This document shows positions 27,433-36,468 of a stretch of DNA of 64,000 nt, piece after piece. The notes under the pieces were generated by a model. It had not been told where the DNA came from, searched no databases, and saw only the letters and a list, made by a program, of their open reading frames with translations. A program made the translations under genes and the position numbers. Source of the DNA: Arthrobacter sp. (GTDB lineage: Bacteria; Actinomycetota; Actinomycetes; Actinomycetales; Micrococcaceae). The stretch spans positions 94,146 through 158,145 of the forward strand of contig JAHFUZ010000007.1 in the NCBI GenBank assembly GCA_023264815.1, given 5' to 3'. The stretch's first letter is position 1, and each line of letters begins with the position of its first letter.

Positions 27433-28371
27433 ATGATGCCTCCTCACCACGTGGCCGGGCGTCCGCCGGACCGTCCTTATGCAGCCGCAGACCCGGACCT
27501 CCGGCTGCCCGCGCCTTCAGCCAGGCACCGCAGCAGGCAACCGGACCCCTGGCTGAGGGCCGTGGACCAGGTGGCGGGCGCCGCGGCCGAACTCCTGGCC
27601 CTGGCCCTCCCCGTGGACTGCGTCTGCTGCGGGTCGGAGGACCTGCCGCTGTGTGTGGCGTGCGAACGCCGGCTCCGGCTGCTGACCAAGGAACCGTTCA
27701 GGGCTGAAGAGCAGGCCCCCGCGCTGATGACGGTCGACGGCGGCATCATCCTTCCCGTCGTGGCCGCAGGTGTGTATCGCGAGGAGTTGGCCCAGGCCCT
27801 CCTGTCATTTAAACGCCACGGGCAATACGAGCTCAAGGCTGTCCTCGCCAAGGGGATGGGCAGGGCCATAGCCGCTGCCGCGGCAGGCGCCGGCGACCTC
27901 AGCCTGGTCCCCGTCCCCAGCAGCATGGGGGCGTTCATCAAACGCGGCTTCAGCCCCGTGCATCTCCTGCTGGCTGCCTGGCGGCAGGACACTGCGGGCG
28001 GCGGGCCGCCGGTACTGGATGTGCTGAGGAAATCCCGGCGCCGGGCAGCCTTGGAACAGCTTCCCGGCGGGCAAAAGGGACTTGGCCGCGGAGCCAGAGC
28101 AGCAAGGGTCAGGGGATCCATGAAGGTCCCGGGACACCGGCACGCCAGCGTGTCGGGCCGCCGCTGCATCATCGTCGATGACGTTCTCACCACCGGGGCC
28201 ACACTTGCCGAAGCGGCGCGCGCCCTCCATCTCAGCGGAGCCGTTGTAGCCGGAGCCGTGGTCCTCGCAGCGACACGCCCGCCCGATTCAGCTGCCAGCG
28301 GACGGCAGTCCCCGGCAGGCGGCGGAAAGGCGCCTGTCTTAGAAAAAAATAAACGAAGAAAGGATGAATAA
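27433..28371 (+). CDS. comF: ComF-like phosphoribosyltransferase-fold protein
   Basis: The protein has 312 residues. The N-terminal zinc motif has Cys pairs in 'VDCVCCGSEDLPLCVACE' (about residues 57-74). The C-terminal phosphoribosyltransferase domain contains 'RCIIVDDVLTTGATLAEAA', the PRPP loop. A basic Ala/Lys/Arg-rich tail ends the chain. ComF proteins assist competence or DNA uptake in Bacillus; in actinobacteria the role is unknown. AGGATG precedes the ATG; a second in-frame ATG lies 3 nt on. Its place between lpqB and hpf is the usual actinobacterial order. Confidence 0.87.
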   Translation: MMPPHHVAGRPPDRPYAAADPDLRLPAPSARHRSRQPDPWLRAVDQVAGAAAELLALALPVDCVCCGSEDLPLCVACERRLRLLTKEPFRAEEQAPALMTVDGGIILPVVAAGVYREELAQALLSFKRHGQYELKAVLAKGMGRAIAAAAAGAGDLSLVPVPSSMGAFIKRGFSPVHLLLAAWRQDTAGGGPPVLDVLRKSRRRAALEQLPGGQKGLGRGARAARVRGSMKVPGHRHASVSGRRCIIVDDVLTTGATLAEAARALHLSGAVVAGAVVLAATRPPDSAASGRQSPAGGGKAPVLEKNKRRKDE

Positions 28372-28516
28372 CGGGTGTCTATGAACTAACGTCGGTTGTG
28401 GGTACCAAGAACAAGTTGTACCTTTCGATGGCGGCTCGGAAAGGGGCTCGACTGTCAATCAGATGGGCCTCTGGGAAGTGCCGTCGTCGTGTCACCGAAG
28501 TCATTTGGAGGGCACC

Positions 28517-29242
28517 ATGGAGTTTATGATCAGCGGACGAAATCTGACGGTCTCAGACCGCTTCCGCGAATACGCCGGTGAGAAGATCTCGAAGATCGAA
28601 TCACTGGGCGACAAGGTCCAGCGCGTGGATGCGAAGGTGTCCAAAGAAACGAACGCACGCCAGACCGGAGACCAACTTACCGTTGAGGTCACCGTTTTGG
28701 GCCGCGGACCGGTGATCCGGGCGGAAGCCAGCGCCGCAGACAAATTCGCTGCTTTTGACCTCGCTTACACCAAGCTGCTTGAGCGCCTCCGCCGTGCCAA
28801 GGACCGCAAGAAGGTCCACCACGGACGCCACACACCCAAGGCCGTACGTGAGGCAACTGCGTCGCTGGAACCGGCAAGCACCAGCGAACCCCTCTACGTC
28901 GAGGCAAGCCATCGAAGCGAGCCCCAGGCGGCGCCCGCTGAACGGTCGCCCTACGACGTGGACAACGACATTCCGGCCGGGGACTCCCCGGTGTTGATCC
29001 GCCGCAAAGTTTTCCCCGCGGCCTCGCTGAGTCTCGACGACGCCGTGGACAACATGGAGCTCGTGGGCCACGATTTCTACCTGTTTGTGGACAAAGCCAC
29101 CAATACGCCTTCCGTCGTCTACCGCCGCCGCGGCTGGACGTATGGAGTTATTACCCTTGACCACGAATGCGAACCTGGGGACACCGTGGTGGAAGAGAAA
29201 ATTCTTGCTTACCGTTCCGACGATCAGGCGGCCAAAGTCTAG
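28517..29242 (+). CDS. hpf: Ribosome hibernation promoting factor, long form
   Basis: The protein has 241 residues. The N-terminal HPF/YfiA domain is 'MEFMISGRNLTVSDRFREYA' to about residue 105, with the basic end 'KLLERLRRAKDRKKVHHGRH'. A variable linker follows, then the C-terminal dimerisation domain 'VLIRRKVFPAASLSLDDAVD' to 'RRRGWTYGVITL' (about 170-230). Long HPF joins two 70S ribosomes into inactive 100S dimers in stationary phase. The ATG at 28517 is chosen over 28463 because GGAGG lies 5 nt upstream. Confidence 0.95.
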   Translation: MEFMISGRNLTVSDRFREYAGEKISKIESLGDKVQRVDAKVSKETNARQTGDQLTVEVTVLGRGPVIRAEASAADKFAAFDLAYTKLLERLRRAKDRKKVHHGRHTPKAVREATASLEPASTSEPLYVEASHRSEPQAAPAERSPYDVDNDIPAGDSPVLIRRKVFPAASLSLDDAVDNMELVGHDFYLFVDKATNTPSVVYRRRGWTYGVITLDHECEPGDTVVEEKILAYRSDDQAAKV

Positions 29243-29274
29243 GGTGGTTTCCACCCGTCACTGAAAGGACTGTT

Positions 29275-30546
29275 GTGCCAGCGACGCTGAGCCTTGACCA
29301 GGCCCGGCGGATCGCACTGGCAGCACAGGGACTCGACAAAGGACGGCCCACCGGACCCGTGACCTCACGGACGGTGGGCCGCACCTTTGCGCGGCTCCAG
29401 CTGGTTCAGATCGATTCCGTCAACGTACTGTCCCGCAGCCACTTCCTGCCGTTCTTTTCACGGCTGGGCAACTACGACCGCACCATCCTGCAGCGGATGT
29501 CCGGTACACACCCCCGGCGCATGATGGAGTACTGGGCCCACGAAGCCAGCTTCATCCGGCCGGAACTCTTCCCCGACCTTGTGATGTGGCAGAAGCGGAC
29601 GTGGGTAGGGGCCGCCGGCAGGCTGGAGCCCGGACTGCGCGAGGATGTGACCGCCAAGATCCTTGATGTGCTGGCGGCAGGAAAGCCCCTGACCGCAGCT
29701 GAACTGACGGTGAAAATCGGGCACGTGGAGGAACGCAGCAGCGAGAACTGGGGGTGGAACTGGAACGCCGTGAAGAGGGTCCTGGAGGACCTTTTCCAGG
29801 AAGGCCTGATCTCTGCCGCGTCCAGGACGGAGCAGTTCGAACGGAAATATGCCCTTGCCACCCGGGTTGTACCCGACCGGCAGGCACTCGCAGAGGTTCC
29901 GCGGGATCCCGGGGCGGCCATGAACCGGCTGATTGACGCCGCAGCCCAGGCCCACGGAATTGGCACCGTGCGCTGTTTTGCCGACTACTTCCGCACACCG
30001 CTCAAAGCAGCGGCAGCCGCTGTGGACCAGCTGGTCGGTGACGGGAGGCTGCAGCCGGTTTCGGTGCGTGGTTGGGACCGGAAGGTCTTCCTGCACAAAG
30101 ACGCCAGGCTGCCGCGGCGGGCTTCCGGGCGTGCCCTGCTGAGCCCCTTCGATTCCCTGGTGTTCGAACGGCGCCGGCTTGAGGAGCTGTTTGGGTTTCA
30201 CTACAGGATCGAGATCTACACCCCCGGGCACCTGCGGCAGTTTGGGTACTACGTCCTGCCGTTCCTGCTGGGCGGCGCCCTGGTGGCGCGCGTCGACCTG
30301 AAAGCGGACCGGGCCGCGGGCAATCTGCTGGTCAGATCAGCATTTGGTGAGCCGGACGCGCCGCCGCACACCGCCGTCGAACTTGCCGAAGAGCTGGAAC
30401 TGATGGCCGAATGGTTGGGGCTGGAAGACATCATTGTCAGCCCGGTGGGGGATCTGGCGGGGCCCCTCGCGGCAGCTCTCCGCCGCCGCGGCGGGGCTAT
30501 CCGCTCTGAGGGAACACCGGCCGCGTGGCCTGTGTCTCTCCCGTAG
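29275..30546 (+). CDS. YcaQ-like winged-helix DNA glycosylase family protein
   Basis: The protein has 423 residues. It matches the winged-helix DUF1006/YcaQ family: 'FARLQLVQIDSVNVLSRSHF', 'MEYWAHEASFI' and 'LLSPFDSLVFERRRLEELFGF' are its conserved blocks. The QxD-type segment (QID) is the catalytic region in the characterised members that unhook DNA interstrand crosslinks. The GTG at 29275 has GAAAGGA 5 nt upstream and is preferred over longer versions overlapping hpf. Confidence 0.87.
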   Translation: MPATLSLDQARRIALAAQGLDKGRPTGPVTSRTVGRTFARLQLVQIDSVNVLSRSHFLPFFSRLGNYDRTILQRMSGTHPRRMMEYWAHEASFIRPELFPDLVMWQKRTWVGAAGRLEPGLREDVTAKILDVLAAGKPLTAAELTVKIGHVEERSSENWGWNWNAVKRVLEDLFQEGLISAASRTEQFERKYALATRVVPDRQALAEVPRDPGAAMNRLIDAAAQAHGIGTVRCFADYFRTPLKAAAAAVDQLVGDGRLQPVSVRGWDRKVFLHKDARLPRRASGRALLSPFDSLVFERRRLEELFGFHYRIEIYTPGHLRQFGYYVLPFLLGGALVARVDLKADRAAGNLLVRSAFGEPDAPPHTAVELAEELELMAEWLGLEDIIVSPVGDLAGPLAAALRRRGGAIRSEGTPAAWPVSLP

Positions 30547-30549
30547 ACT
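30544..30549 (+). promoter_or_regulatory. secA -10 box on the preceding stop codon
   Basis: TAGACT uses the TAG stop of the YcaQ-like gene and lies about 45 nt before the secA GTG. No -35 was recognised. Confidence 0.4.
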
Positions 30550-30593
30550 AAAAACGCCAGAATTCGGCGGCATCAGACTGGGAGTATCTTCAC

Positions 30594-33332
30594 GTGGCAT
30601 CACTTATCGAAAAACTTCTCCGTACGGGTGACAAAAAAACCCTGCGGCAACTTCGGAACTATGCCGACTCCATCAATGCCCTCGAGGAATCGTTCCAGAC
30701 CTTCACTGATGCCGAACTGCGCGAGGAGACCGACCGCCTGCGGGCCCGCCACCAGGACGGTGAGCGGCTGGATGATCTCCTGCCTGAGGCTTTTGCCGCG
30801 GTGCGTGAAGCGTCCTCGCGGACCCTCGGCATGCGTCACTTTGACGTCCAGCTGATGGGTGGCGCAGCACTCCATCTGGGCAATATCGCCGAAATGAAGA
30901 CCGGTGAAGGCAAGACCCTCGTGGCCACAGCTCCCGCGTACCTCAATGCCCTTGCGGGCAACGGCGTGCACGTTATTACCGTGAACGACTACCTGGCCGA
31001 ATACCAGTCGGACCTGATGGGCCGCGTCTACCGGTTCCTCGGTCTCACCAGCGGCTGCATCCTGTCTAACCAGGATCCGGCCGTGCGCCGCCAGATGTAT
31101 GCCGCCGACATCACCTACGGCACCAACAACGAATTCGGCTTCGACTACCTCCGCGACAACATGGCCTGGGACAAATCCGAACTCGTCCAGCGCGGCCACA
31201 ACTTCGCCATTGTTGACGAAGTGGACTCCATCCTCATCGATGAGGCCCGCACGCCGCTGATCATTTCCGGTCCCGCGCAGGGCGACACCAACCGCTGGTA
31301 CAGCGAATTCGCCAAAGTGGTGCAGCGCCTGAAGGCGGGCGAAGACTACGAGACTGACGAGAAGAAGCGCACGGTGGGCGTTCTGGAAAGCGGCATCGAA
31401 AAGGTGGAGGACTACCTGGGCATCCAGAACCTCTACGAATCCGCCAACACCCCGCTGATCGGGTTCCTAAACAACGCCATCAAGGCCAAGGAACTGTTCA
31501 AGCGGGACAAGGACTACGTCATCCTGGACGGCGAAGTGCTGATTGTTGACGAGCACACCGGCCGCATCCTGGCCGGCCGGCGCTACAACGAGGGCATGCA
31601 CCAGGCCATCGAGGCCAAGGAAGCCGTGGAGATCAAGGCTGAAAACCAGACCCTGGCCACGGTGACCCTGCAGAACTACTTCCGCATGTACACCAAGCTC
31701 TCAGGCATGACCGGCACAGCCGAGACCGAGGCCGCAGAGTTCATGAGTACCTACAAGCTGGGCGTGGTGGCCATCCCCACCAACCGGGACATGCAGCGCA
31801 TCGACCAGGCGGACCTCGTGTACAAGAACGAGACAGTCAAATTCGACGCCGTCGTGCGGGACATTGCCGAGCGCCACGAAAAGGGCCAGCCGGTCCTCGT
31901 GGGCACCACCAGCGTTGAGAAGAGCGAATACCTTTCCCGGCTGCTGGCCAAGGAAGGCATCCGGCACGAGGTCCTGAACGCCAAGAACCACGCGCGCGAA
32001 GCGGCCATCGTGGCACAGGCGGGGCGTAAAGGTGCCGTCACCGTGGCCACCAACATGGCAGGCCGCGGCACCGACATCATGCTTGGCGGCAACGCAGAGT
32101 TCACCGCGGTGGCTGAATTGGCCAAGCGTGGCCTCGACCCGGAAGAGAATTCCGAAGAGTACGAGGCCGCATGGCCGGCCGCCCTGGAAGCCGCCAAACA
32201 GTCAGTCAAGGATGAACACGAGGAAGTTCTGAACCTCGGCGGCCTCTACGTCCTGGGCACGGAACGGCACGAATCCCGCCGCATCGACAACCAGCTCCGC
32301 GGCCGCTCCGGCCGCCAGGGCGATCCCGGCGAGTCACGCTTCTACCTGTCCCTGACCGACGACCTGATGCGGCTCTTCAACTCCGGTGCCGCCGAACGGC
32401 TGATGAACAGCTCCGTCCCGGACGACGTCGCCCTGGAATCCAAACTCGTGTCGCGGGCCATCGCGTCCGCGCAGGGCCAGGTTGAAGGCCGCAACGCAGA
32501 GCAGCGCAAGAATGTGCTGAAATACGACGATGTCCTGAACCGGCAGCGCGAAGCCATCTACGGAGACCGGCGCCGGATCCTGGAAGGCGACGACCTGCAC
32601 GAGAAGGTGCAGTTCTTCGTCGAGGACACCATCACCGCCCTGATTGACTCGGCCACGGCCGAGGGCAACGGTGACGACTGGGACTACACGCAGCTGTGGA
32701 CAAACCTGAAGACCCTGTACCCGGTCAGTGTCACCGCTGAGGAAATCATCGAGGAAGCCGGCGGCAAGTCCCGGCTCACCGTCGAGTTCCTCAAGGAGGA
32801 ACTGCTCTCCGACGCCCGTTTGGTGTACCAGGCCCGCGAGGAAGCCATTGGGTCCGAGAGCATGCGCGAGCTCGAACGCCGGGTGGTGCTTTCCGTCATT
32901 GGACGTAAGTGGCAGGAACACCTCTACGAAATGGACTACCTGAAAGAAGGCATCGGCCTGCGTGCCATGGCCCAGCGCGACCCGCTGGTGGAATACCAGC
33001 GCGAGGGCTTTACCATGTTCCAGGCCATGATGGAGGCTATCCGCGAAGAGAGCGTGGGCTTCCTGTTCAACCTCGAGGTGGAAGTCACCCCGGCGCAGGA
33101 CGTGGTGGTAGCAGACGCCGCCGGGGGCCACACAGAGCATGTTGAACCGCAGATTCACGCCGCAGGACTGGAAGCACCGGAAAAGCCGGCCCAGCTGCAG
33201 TACACGGCACCCGGCGAAGACGGGGCCTCCCAGACCCGCGTTGAAGGCCGCGCCTCGTCGAGGTCCGGCAACCCGGCCAAGGCCGCAGCGCAGGATGCCG
33301 CGAAACGCCAGACCAAGAAGAAGCGCCGCTAA
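30594..33332 (+). CDS. secA: Preprotein translocase ATPase SecA
   Basis: The protein has 912 residues. NBD1 has Walker A '[12 protein letters not shown]' (about residue 105) and Walker B '[17 protein letters not shown]'. The helicase-like NBD2 has '[14 protein letters not shown]' and '[22 protein letters not shown]'. The preprotein crosslinking and scaffold regions are intact. The C-terminal tail is acidic then Lys/Arg-rich and lacks the Cys-Cys-Cys-His SecB-binding zinc motif, usual for actinobacterial SecA1. The GTG start has GGGAG upstream. A perfect 24-bp hairpin follows. Confidence 0.97.
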   Translation: MASLIEKLLRTGDKKTLRQLRNYADSINALEESFQTFTDAELREETDRLRARHQDGERLDDLLPEAFAAVREASSRTLGMRHFDVQLMGGAALHLGNIAEMKTGEGKTLVATAPAYLNALAGNGVHVITVNDYLAEYQSDLMGRVYRFLGLTSGCILSNQDPAVRRQMYAADITYGTNNEFGFDYLRDNMAWDKSELVQRGHNFAIVDEVDSILIDEARTPLIISGPAQGDTNRWYSEFAKVVQRLKAGEDYETDEKKRTVGVLESGIEKVEDYLGIQNLYESANTPLIGFLNNAIKAKELFKRDKDYVILDGEVLIVDEHTGRILAGRRYNEGMHQAIEAKEAVEIKAENQTLATVTLQNYFRMYTKLSGMTGTAETEAAEFMSTYKLGVVAIPTNRDMQRIDQADLVYKNETVKFDAVVRDIAERHEKGQPVLVGTTSVEKSEYLSRLLAKEGIRHEVLNAKNHAREAAIVAQAGRKGAVTVATNMAGRGTDIMLGGNAEFTAVAELAKRGLDPEENSEEYEAAWPAALEAAKQSVKDEHEEVLNLGGLYVLGTERHESRRIDNQLRGRSGRQGDPGESRFYLSLTDDLMRLFNSGAAERLMNSSVPDDVALESKLVSRAIASAQGQVEGRNAEQRKNVLKYDDVLNRQREAIYGDRRRILEGDDLHEKVQFFVEDTITALIDSATAEGNGDDWDYTQLWTNLKTLYPVSVTAEEIIEEAGGKSRLTVEFLKEELLSDARLVYQAREEAIGSESMRELERRVVLSVIGRKWQEHLYEMDYLKEGIGLRAMAQRDPLVEYQREGFTMFQAMMEAIREESVGFLFNLEVEVTPAQDVVVADAAGGHTEHVEPQIHAAGLEAPEKPAQLQYTAPGEDGASQTRVEGRASSRSGNPAKAAAQDAAKRQTKKKRR

Positions 33333-33334
33333 CC

Positions 33335-33386
33335 CCGGCAAACGGAAGTGCCCGGAGCTGACGCTCCGGGCACTTCCGTTTGCCGG
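33335..33386. terminator. Bidirectional terminator, secA / Rv3235-like gene
   Basis: A perfect 24-bp stem (33335-33358 with 33363-33386) has a TGAC loop and sits between two convergent stops. It is the strongest hairpin in the window. Confidence 0.9.
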
Positions 33387-33397
33387 CGCATTCCGCC

Positions 33398-33865
33398 TCA
33401 GCCAACCACAAATTCGGTGACCCGCCAGACCTGGTTGCCCTGTTCCAGCCGGACGGCGACTGCGCGTGCGCGGACATCGTCAACCACCACGGCACTTGCC
33501 TCGTAGATACCGGGGGCCACCGCACACGCCCGGACCGAACGGACCATGGAATTCCGGTGCAGCCGCGCCAGGGCCGGGGATGACGAGCGTGCCTGTTCGC
33601 GGCGGATCAGCATGGCGCGGTGCTGAAGCACGGCGAGGCAACGGGGATCGAGGCGGCGGGCCAACTGGTGGATGGGGCGGATTCCGGCGAGGACTTCCAT
33701 GGCGGCCTGCACGGTACTTCGGGTGATAGCCAGGACTTCGGAGTTTTCGTCAGCAGCCCGAAGCTGCCGTCCGGGGGTGGCGGCCGGGCGCGAGGGAACC
33801 GGGCGGACTGCCGCCGCAGGGACTCCGTTGGCCCGCGCGGAGCGGATGGGCGTAACTGCGTTCAT
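33398..33865 (-). CDS. Rv3235-family protein
   Basis: The protein has 155 residues. A disordered N-terminus (about 40 residues) precedes a compact domain with 'AMEVLAGIRPIHQLARRLDPRCLAVLQHRA' and 'VRACAVAPGIYEASAVVVDD', the pattern of the Rv3235 family found beside secA in many actinobacteria. Function unknown. AAGGGGAATC precedes the ATG. It lies 44 nt after the LysM gene on the same strand. Confidence 0.82.
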   Translation of the reverse strand: MNAVTPIRSARANGVPAAAVRPVPSRPAATPGRQLRAADENSEVLAITRSTVQAAMEVLAGIRPIHQLARRLDPRCLAVLQHRAMLIRREQARSSSPALARLHRNSMVRSVRACAVAPGIYEASAVVVDDVRARAVAVRLEQGNQVWRVTEFVVG

Positions 33866-33909
33866 GTGATTCCCCTTAATTGGTGTGCCGATGAATGTCG
33901 GAACGTTGG

Positions 33910-34728
33910 TTATGCCGTGGACGGCGCCCTGAGGATCTGGCCAGGCAGGAGGACATCCGGGTTTTCGCCGATCTGGGCCTTGTTGGCTTCATACCAGCGT
34001 GGCCAGTGCAGGGCCACATCCACATCGGAGGCGGCAACTCCCAAGTGGCGGGCAGCTATATCCCACAGTGTGTCGCCAGCCAGGACGGTGACTTCCTGCC
34101 CTGCCGCTGGCGCGTCCTGGCTTGCGCGGACAGGCTGTGGTGCCAGGAGGCCGGGGTCGGCCACCGGTGGGCTGGGACGCCAATCGGGCCGGACCGCCGG
34201 CGGCGGAGCGTCGGCTGCAGGCGTGCCCTGGCCCGGCACCTGAGGGGCCTCCGACGGCGTGTGTTGCAGTTCGTTGCCGGTCAGCGGCTGGACAGTGGGG
34301 GACCACTGGGCCTGGACAGCGGCTTCCTGGGTGGGAACCCAGGCGGGTCCCGCAGGCGGCACGGCAGCATGGGCCATCGGCGCCGCGAGCAGCTGGGCCG
34401 ACAATGCGGCCACCGCCAGTCTGCGCATGAAGGCCGGACACAGCCTGCCGGCCTGATCGGCAGCACGTCCCCTGCCGCAGCGGGCCAGGACCGCAACCAC
34501 GATTGCTGCCAGGGCTGACATGATCCACCACGCCACGATGGCCAAACCTGCGGTTACTGCGACTGCCCCGAGCAGGTCATCGACGCCGGGTGACTGCCGG
34601 CGCGCTGCAGAGAGTTGCCAACGGTCCAGCAGGCCCATGCCCGTGAAGCAGAGAAACCCTCCCAGCAGCAGGATGGAGGCAGCCATGACCGCGTCTGCAC
34701 GAAGAAGACGTCCCGTGCTGGGCTCCAT
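33910..34728 (-). CDS. Membrane protein with C-terminal LysM domain
   Basis: The protein has 272 residues and two hydrophobic helices in the first ~80 (VMAASILLLGGFLCFTGMGLL and LLGAVAVTAGLAIVAWWIM). A third, signal-like segment (LAVAALSAQLLAAPMAHA) begins near residue 103. A Pro/Ala-rich linker leads to a C-terminal LysM motif ('VTVLAGDTLWDIAARHLG', residues about 214-265), which binds peptidoglycan. The linker position suggests an extracytoplasmic LysM. AAAGGAG precedes the ATG. The upstream region carries TTTGATG direct repeats. Confidence 0.8.
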   Translation of the reverse strand: MEPSTGRLLRADAVMAASILLLGGFLCFTGMGLLDRWQLSAARRQSPGVDDLLGAVAVTAGLAIVAWWIMSALAAIVVAVLARCGRGRAADQAGRLCPAFMRRLAVAALSAQLLAAPMAHAAVPPAGPAWVPTQEAAVQAQWSPTVQPLTGNELQHTPSEAPQVPGQGTPAADAPPPAVRPDWRPSPPVADPGLLAPQPVRASQDAPAAGQEVTVLAGDTLWDIAARHLGVAASDVDVALHWPRWYEANKAQIGENPDVLLPGQILRAPSTA

Positions 34729-34753
34729 GATGCTCCTTTATCATTCTAGTGAT

Positions 34754-34800
34754 TTTGATGTCATTTGATGCTGTTTGATGTAGCTAAGTTTAGTTTGAAG
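34754..34800. promoter_or_regulatory. Direct repeats TTTGATG with exact 10-bp period
   Basis: TTTGATG occurs at 34754-34760, 34764-34770 and 34774-34780, with TTTGAAG at 34794-34800 on the same register. They lie in the divergent region between the LysM gene (minus) and the leaderless gene at 34885 (plus). Head-to-tail AT-rich repeats one helical turn apart are the binding mode of BldC-type regulators; a small HTH protein of that kind is encoded at 35459-35674. Confidence 0.6.
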
Positions 34801-34847
34801 CAGATCAGCATGGTTTGTCCAGAGACTGGAGGGAACTTGTTACTGGA

Positions 34848-34877
34848 TTGACCGCCGGGAAAGCGGCCGCCTACGCT
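34848..34877 (+). promoter_or_regulatory. Leaderless promoter of the 34885 gene
   Basis: TTGACC (34848-34853), 18-nt spacer, TACGCT (34872-34877), then 7 nt to the ATG. There is no ribosome site between, consistent with a leaderless mRNA. Confidence 0.65.
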
Positions 34878-34884
34878 TGGCCCC

Positions 34885-35457
34885 ATGCGTTGGGATGCAC
34901 TCTTCAGTGACATGGAGGCTCAGTTTGCCGAAGAGGGCAAACTTGCGGTCGAGGCCGAGATTTCAGAGCGGGCACGAATTGACGCCGCATCCATCGGCCT
35001 TGCCGACAGGCTGCGGGGTGGCATGGGTACGCAGATTGCTGTCCACCTCGATTGCGGACGGACGTTCGAAGGGGCGCTCAGCCATGCAGGCGCTGACGCC
35101 CTGGTCCTGGATGAAGCACGCCACCAGGTCCTCATTCCCTACGGGGCAGTGGCACGATATTCCGGTTTGGGGCGGACTTCCGTGTCTGAGCCCTCGCAAG
35201 TGCGGCGGCGGATCGGGCTGGCGCACGCCTTGCGCGGGCTTGCCCGCGACAGGGCGGGTGTCACGGTGGTGCTGCGGCATGTGCAGTCGCGGGACACCGG
35301 GCTGACCGGAGTGATCGACAGGGTTGGTGCAGATTTCCTTGACCTGGCACTGGTCAGCCCGGGGGAGGCCCGGCGGCCATCGCACGTACGGCAGATTGCC
35401 ACCGTTCCCTTTGGCTCCCTGGGGGCGGTCCGGTCATGGAACACCGGGGAGATGTAG
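34885..35457 (+). CDS. Conserved actinobacterial protein of unknown function
   Basis: The protein has 190 residues, is soluble, and has no signal peptide or transmembrane helix. It starts 'MRWDALFSDMEAQFAEEGKL'; a predicted N-terminal helix is followed by beta-strand-rich repeats: 'TFEGALSHAGADALVLDE' and 'GLTGVIDRVGADFLDLAL' look like two related units, suggesting an internal duplication. I do not recognise a named family. It converges with the BldC-like gene; the two stops are 1 nt apart. Confidence 0.7.
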   Translation: MRWDALFSDMEAQFAEEGKLAVEAEISERARIDAASIGLADRLRGGMGTQIAVHLDCGRTFEGALSHAGADALVLDEARHQVLIPYGAVARYSGLGRTSVSEPSQVRRRIGLAHALRGLARDRAGVTVVLRHVQSRDTGLTGVIDRVGADFLDLALVSPGEARRPSHVRQIATVPFGSLGAVRSWNTGEM

Positions 35458-35458
35458 G

Positions 35459-35674
35459 TCAGCCCTGTTTCGCCTTGGCTTCCTGGATCATGCGGCTGGC
35501 CTCGGCGTAACGCTCCTCGATGTACTGCTCCAGCATCTTTTCCTCAACGCGCCACTGGCCCCTCCCGCCAACCTGGATGGCTTTGAGTTCCCCGCTGCGG
35601 ACCAGCGCGTAGGCCGCCGGTGAGTTGATCTGGAGCTGCTCCGCGACGTCGGCGAGGGTGAGGAATCTGGGCAT
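35459..35674 (-). CDS. BldC-like small HTH DNA-binding protein
   Basis: The protein has 71 residues. An excisionase/MerR-type winged HTH, 'LTLADVAEQLQINSPAAYALV', is followed by the wing 'GELKAIQVGGRGQWRV', then a C-terminal helix 'EEKMLEQYIEERYAEAS'. This is the size and layout of BldC proteins, which bind DNA as head-to-tail multimers. The ATG at 35674 is chosen over an upstream in-frame start because the HTH domain begins directly after it. Its own upstream region holds TTTGATG repeats. Confidence 0.75.
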   Translation of the reverse strand: MPRFLTLADVAEQLQINSPAAYALVRSGELKAIQVGGRGQWRVEEKMLEQYIEERYAEASRMIQEAKAKQG

Positions 35675-35722
35675 GAGTCCATTTTGCCACTTGGGATGGC
35701 ATCTGGTGTGGTTATCCACAGT

Positions 35723-35751
35723 TTGATGTTATTTGGGCTTTTGACTTTTGT
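35723..35751. promoter_or_regulatory. TTTG direct repeats upstream of the BldC-like gene
   Basis: TTTGATG (35723-35729) and TTTGGGC (35733-35739) are 10 bp apart, followed by TTTGAC (35741-35746) and TTTG (35748-35751) at shorter steps. They lie between the BldC-like gene and the SAF gene, so autoregulation or control of the divergent pair is possible. Confidence 0.5.
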
Positions 35752-35823
35752 TCCGGGGTCCATGCCGCCACAATGAGGTGTCCGGGCGCAGCCGCCGCCT
35801 GGCTGAGCTAGGGGGAGACCGGT

Positions 35824-36468
35824 ATGAGCCAAGATGCAGGAACCGCGGGTGCCAGGCTGAAACCGCCATCATGGAAGGATCCGCGGCTGCTGGTGGGGGT
35901 CCTGTTGGTGCTGGCCTCAGTGGTGGGGGTGGTCTCCCTGGTTGGCAGCGCTGACCAGACCACCGAGGTGTACGCTGCCCGTGACTCCATTGCCGTCGGC
36001 GAAAAGCTGACCGAGGACAACGTCGTCCGGGCGAAGGTACGCCTTGGGGACAGCGAAGAGCACTACGTCACCGTGGCGGCAGGGCTGCCCGAAGGCCTTG
36101 TTGCCGTACAAAGAATAGGCAAGAGCCAGCTGGTCCCCAAGGAAAGCCTGGGCACGGTGGATGCCCTGGACCGCAAACCCGTGGCCGTGACCGTCGATGA
36201 GCCGCTTCCCCCGCAGGCGGTGGCCGGTACCCGGGCGGACGTCTGGGTGGCCCTGCCCGATGCAAGGAATGGTTTCAGCGAACCGAAGCTGCTGCTGCCT
36301 GGCGCGGAAATTGCCCAAGTGACTGCCGGCTCCACAGCCTTGGGTTCCTCCCGCAGCACTGTGCTGATGGTGCTGGTGGCGGACAGCCAGATGCCGTCCA
36401 TTCTCGGCGCGCAGGCCAACCAGGCAAAGATTTCCGTTGTGTGGAACCCGGGCGGTGGCACGTCGTGA
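35824..36468 (+). CDS. SAF-domain protein (CpaB/RcpC-like)
   Basis: The protein has 214 residues. One transmembrane helix (LLVGVLLVLASVVGVVSLVG, about 22-42) precedes a SAF domain ('VYAARDSIAVGEKLTEDNVV' to about 115). SAF domains of CpaB/RcpC bind cell-wall carbohydrate in Flp/Tad pilus systems. No CpaF, TadB, TadC or pilin gene is nearby, so the role here is uncertain. GGGGGAG precedes the ATG. It overlaps the next gene by 4 bp (GTGA). Confidence 0.8.
   Translation: MSQDAGTAGARLKPPSWKDPRLLVGVLLVLASVVGVVSLVGSADQTTEVYAARDSIAVGEKLTEDNVVRAKVRLGDSEEHYVTVAAGLPEGLVAVQRIGKSQLVPKESLGTVDALDRKPVAVTVDEPLPPQAVAGTRADVWVALPDARNGFSEPKLLLPGAEIAQVTAGSTALGSSRSTVLMVLVADSQMPSILGAQANQAKISVVWNPGGGTS

Noticed and set aside
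28400..28421. GGTAC...GTACC palindrome upstream of hpf
   Set aside because: Only 5-bp arms with mismatches further in and no second copy, so it is not reported as an operator.
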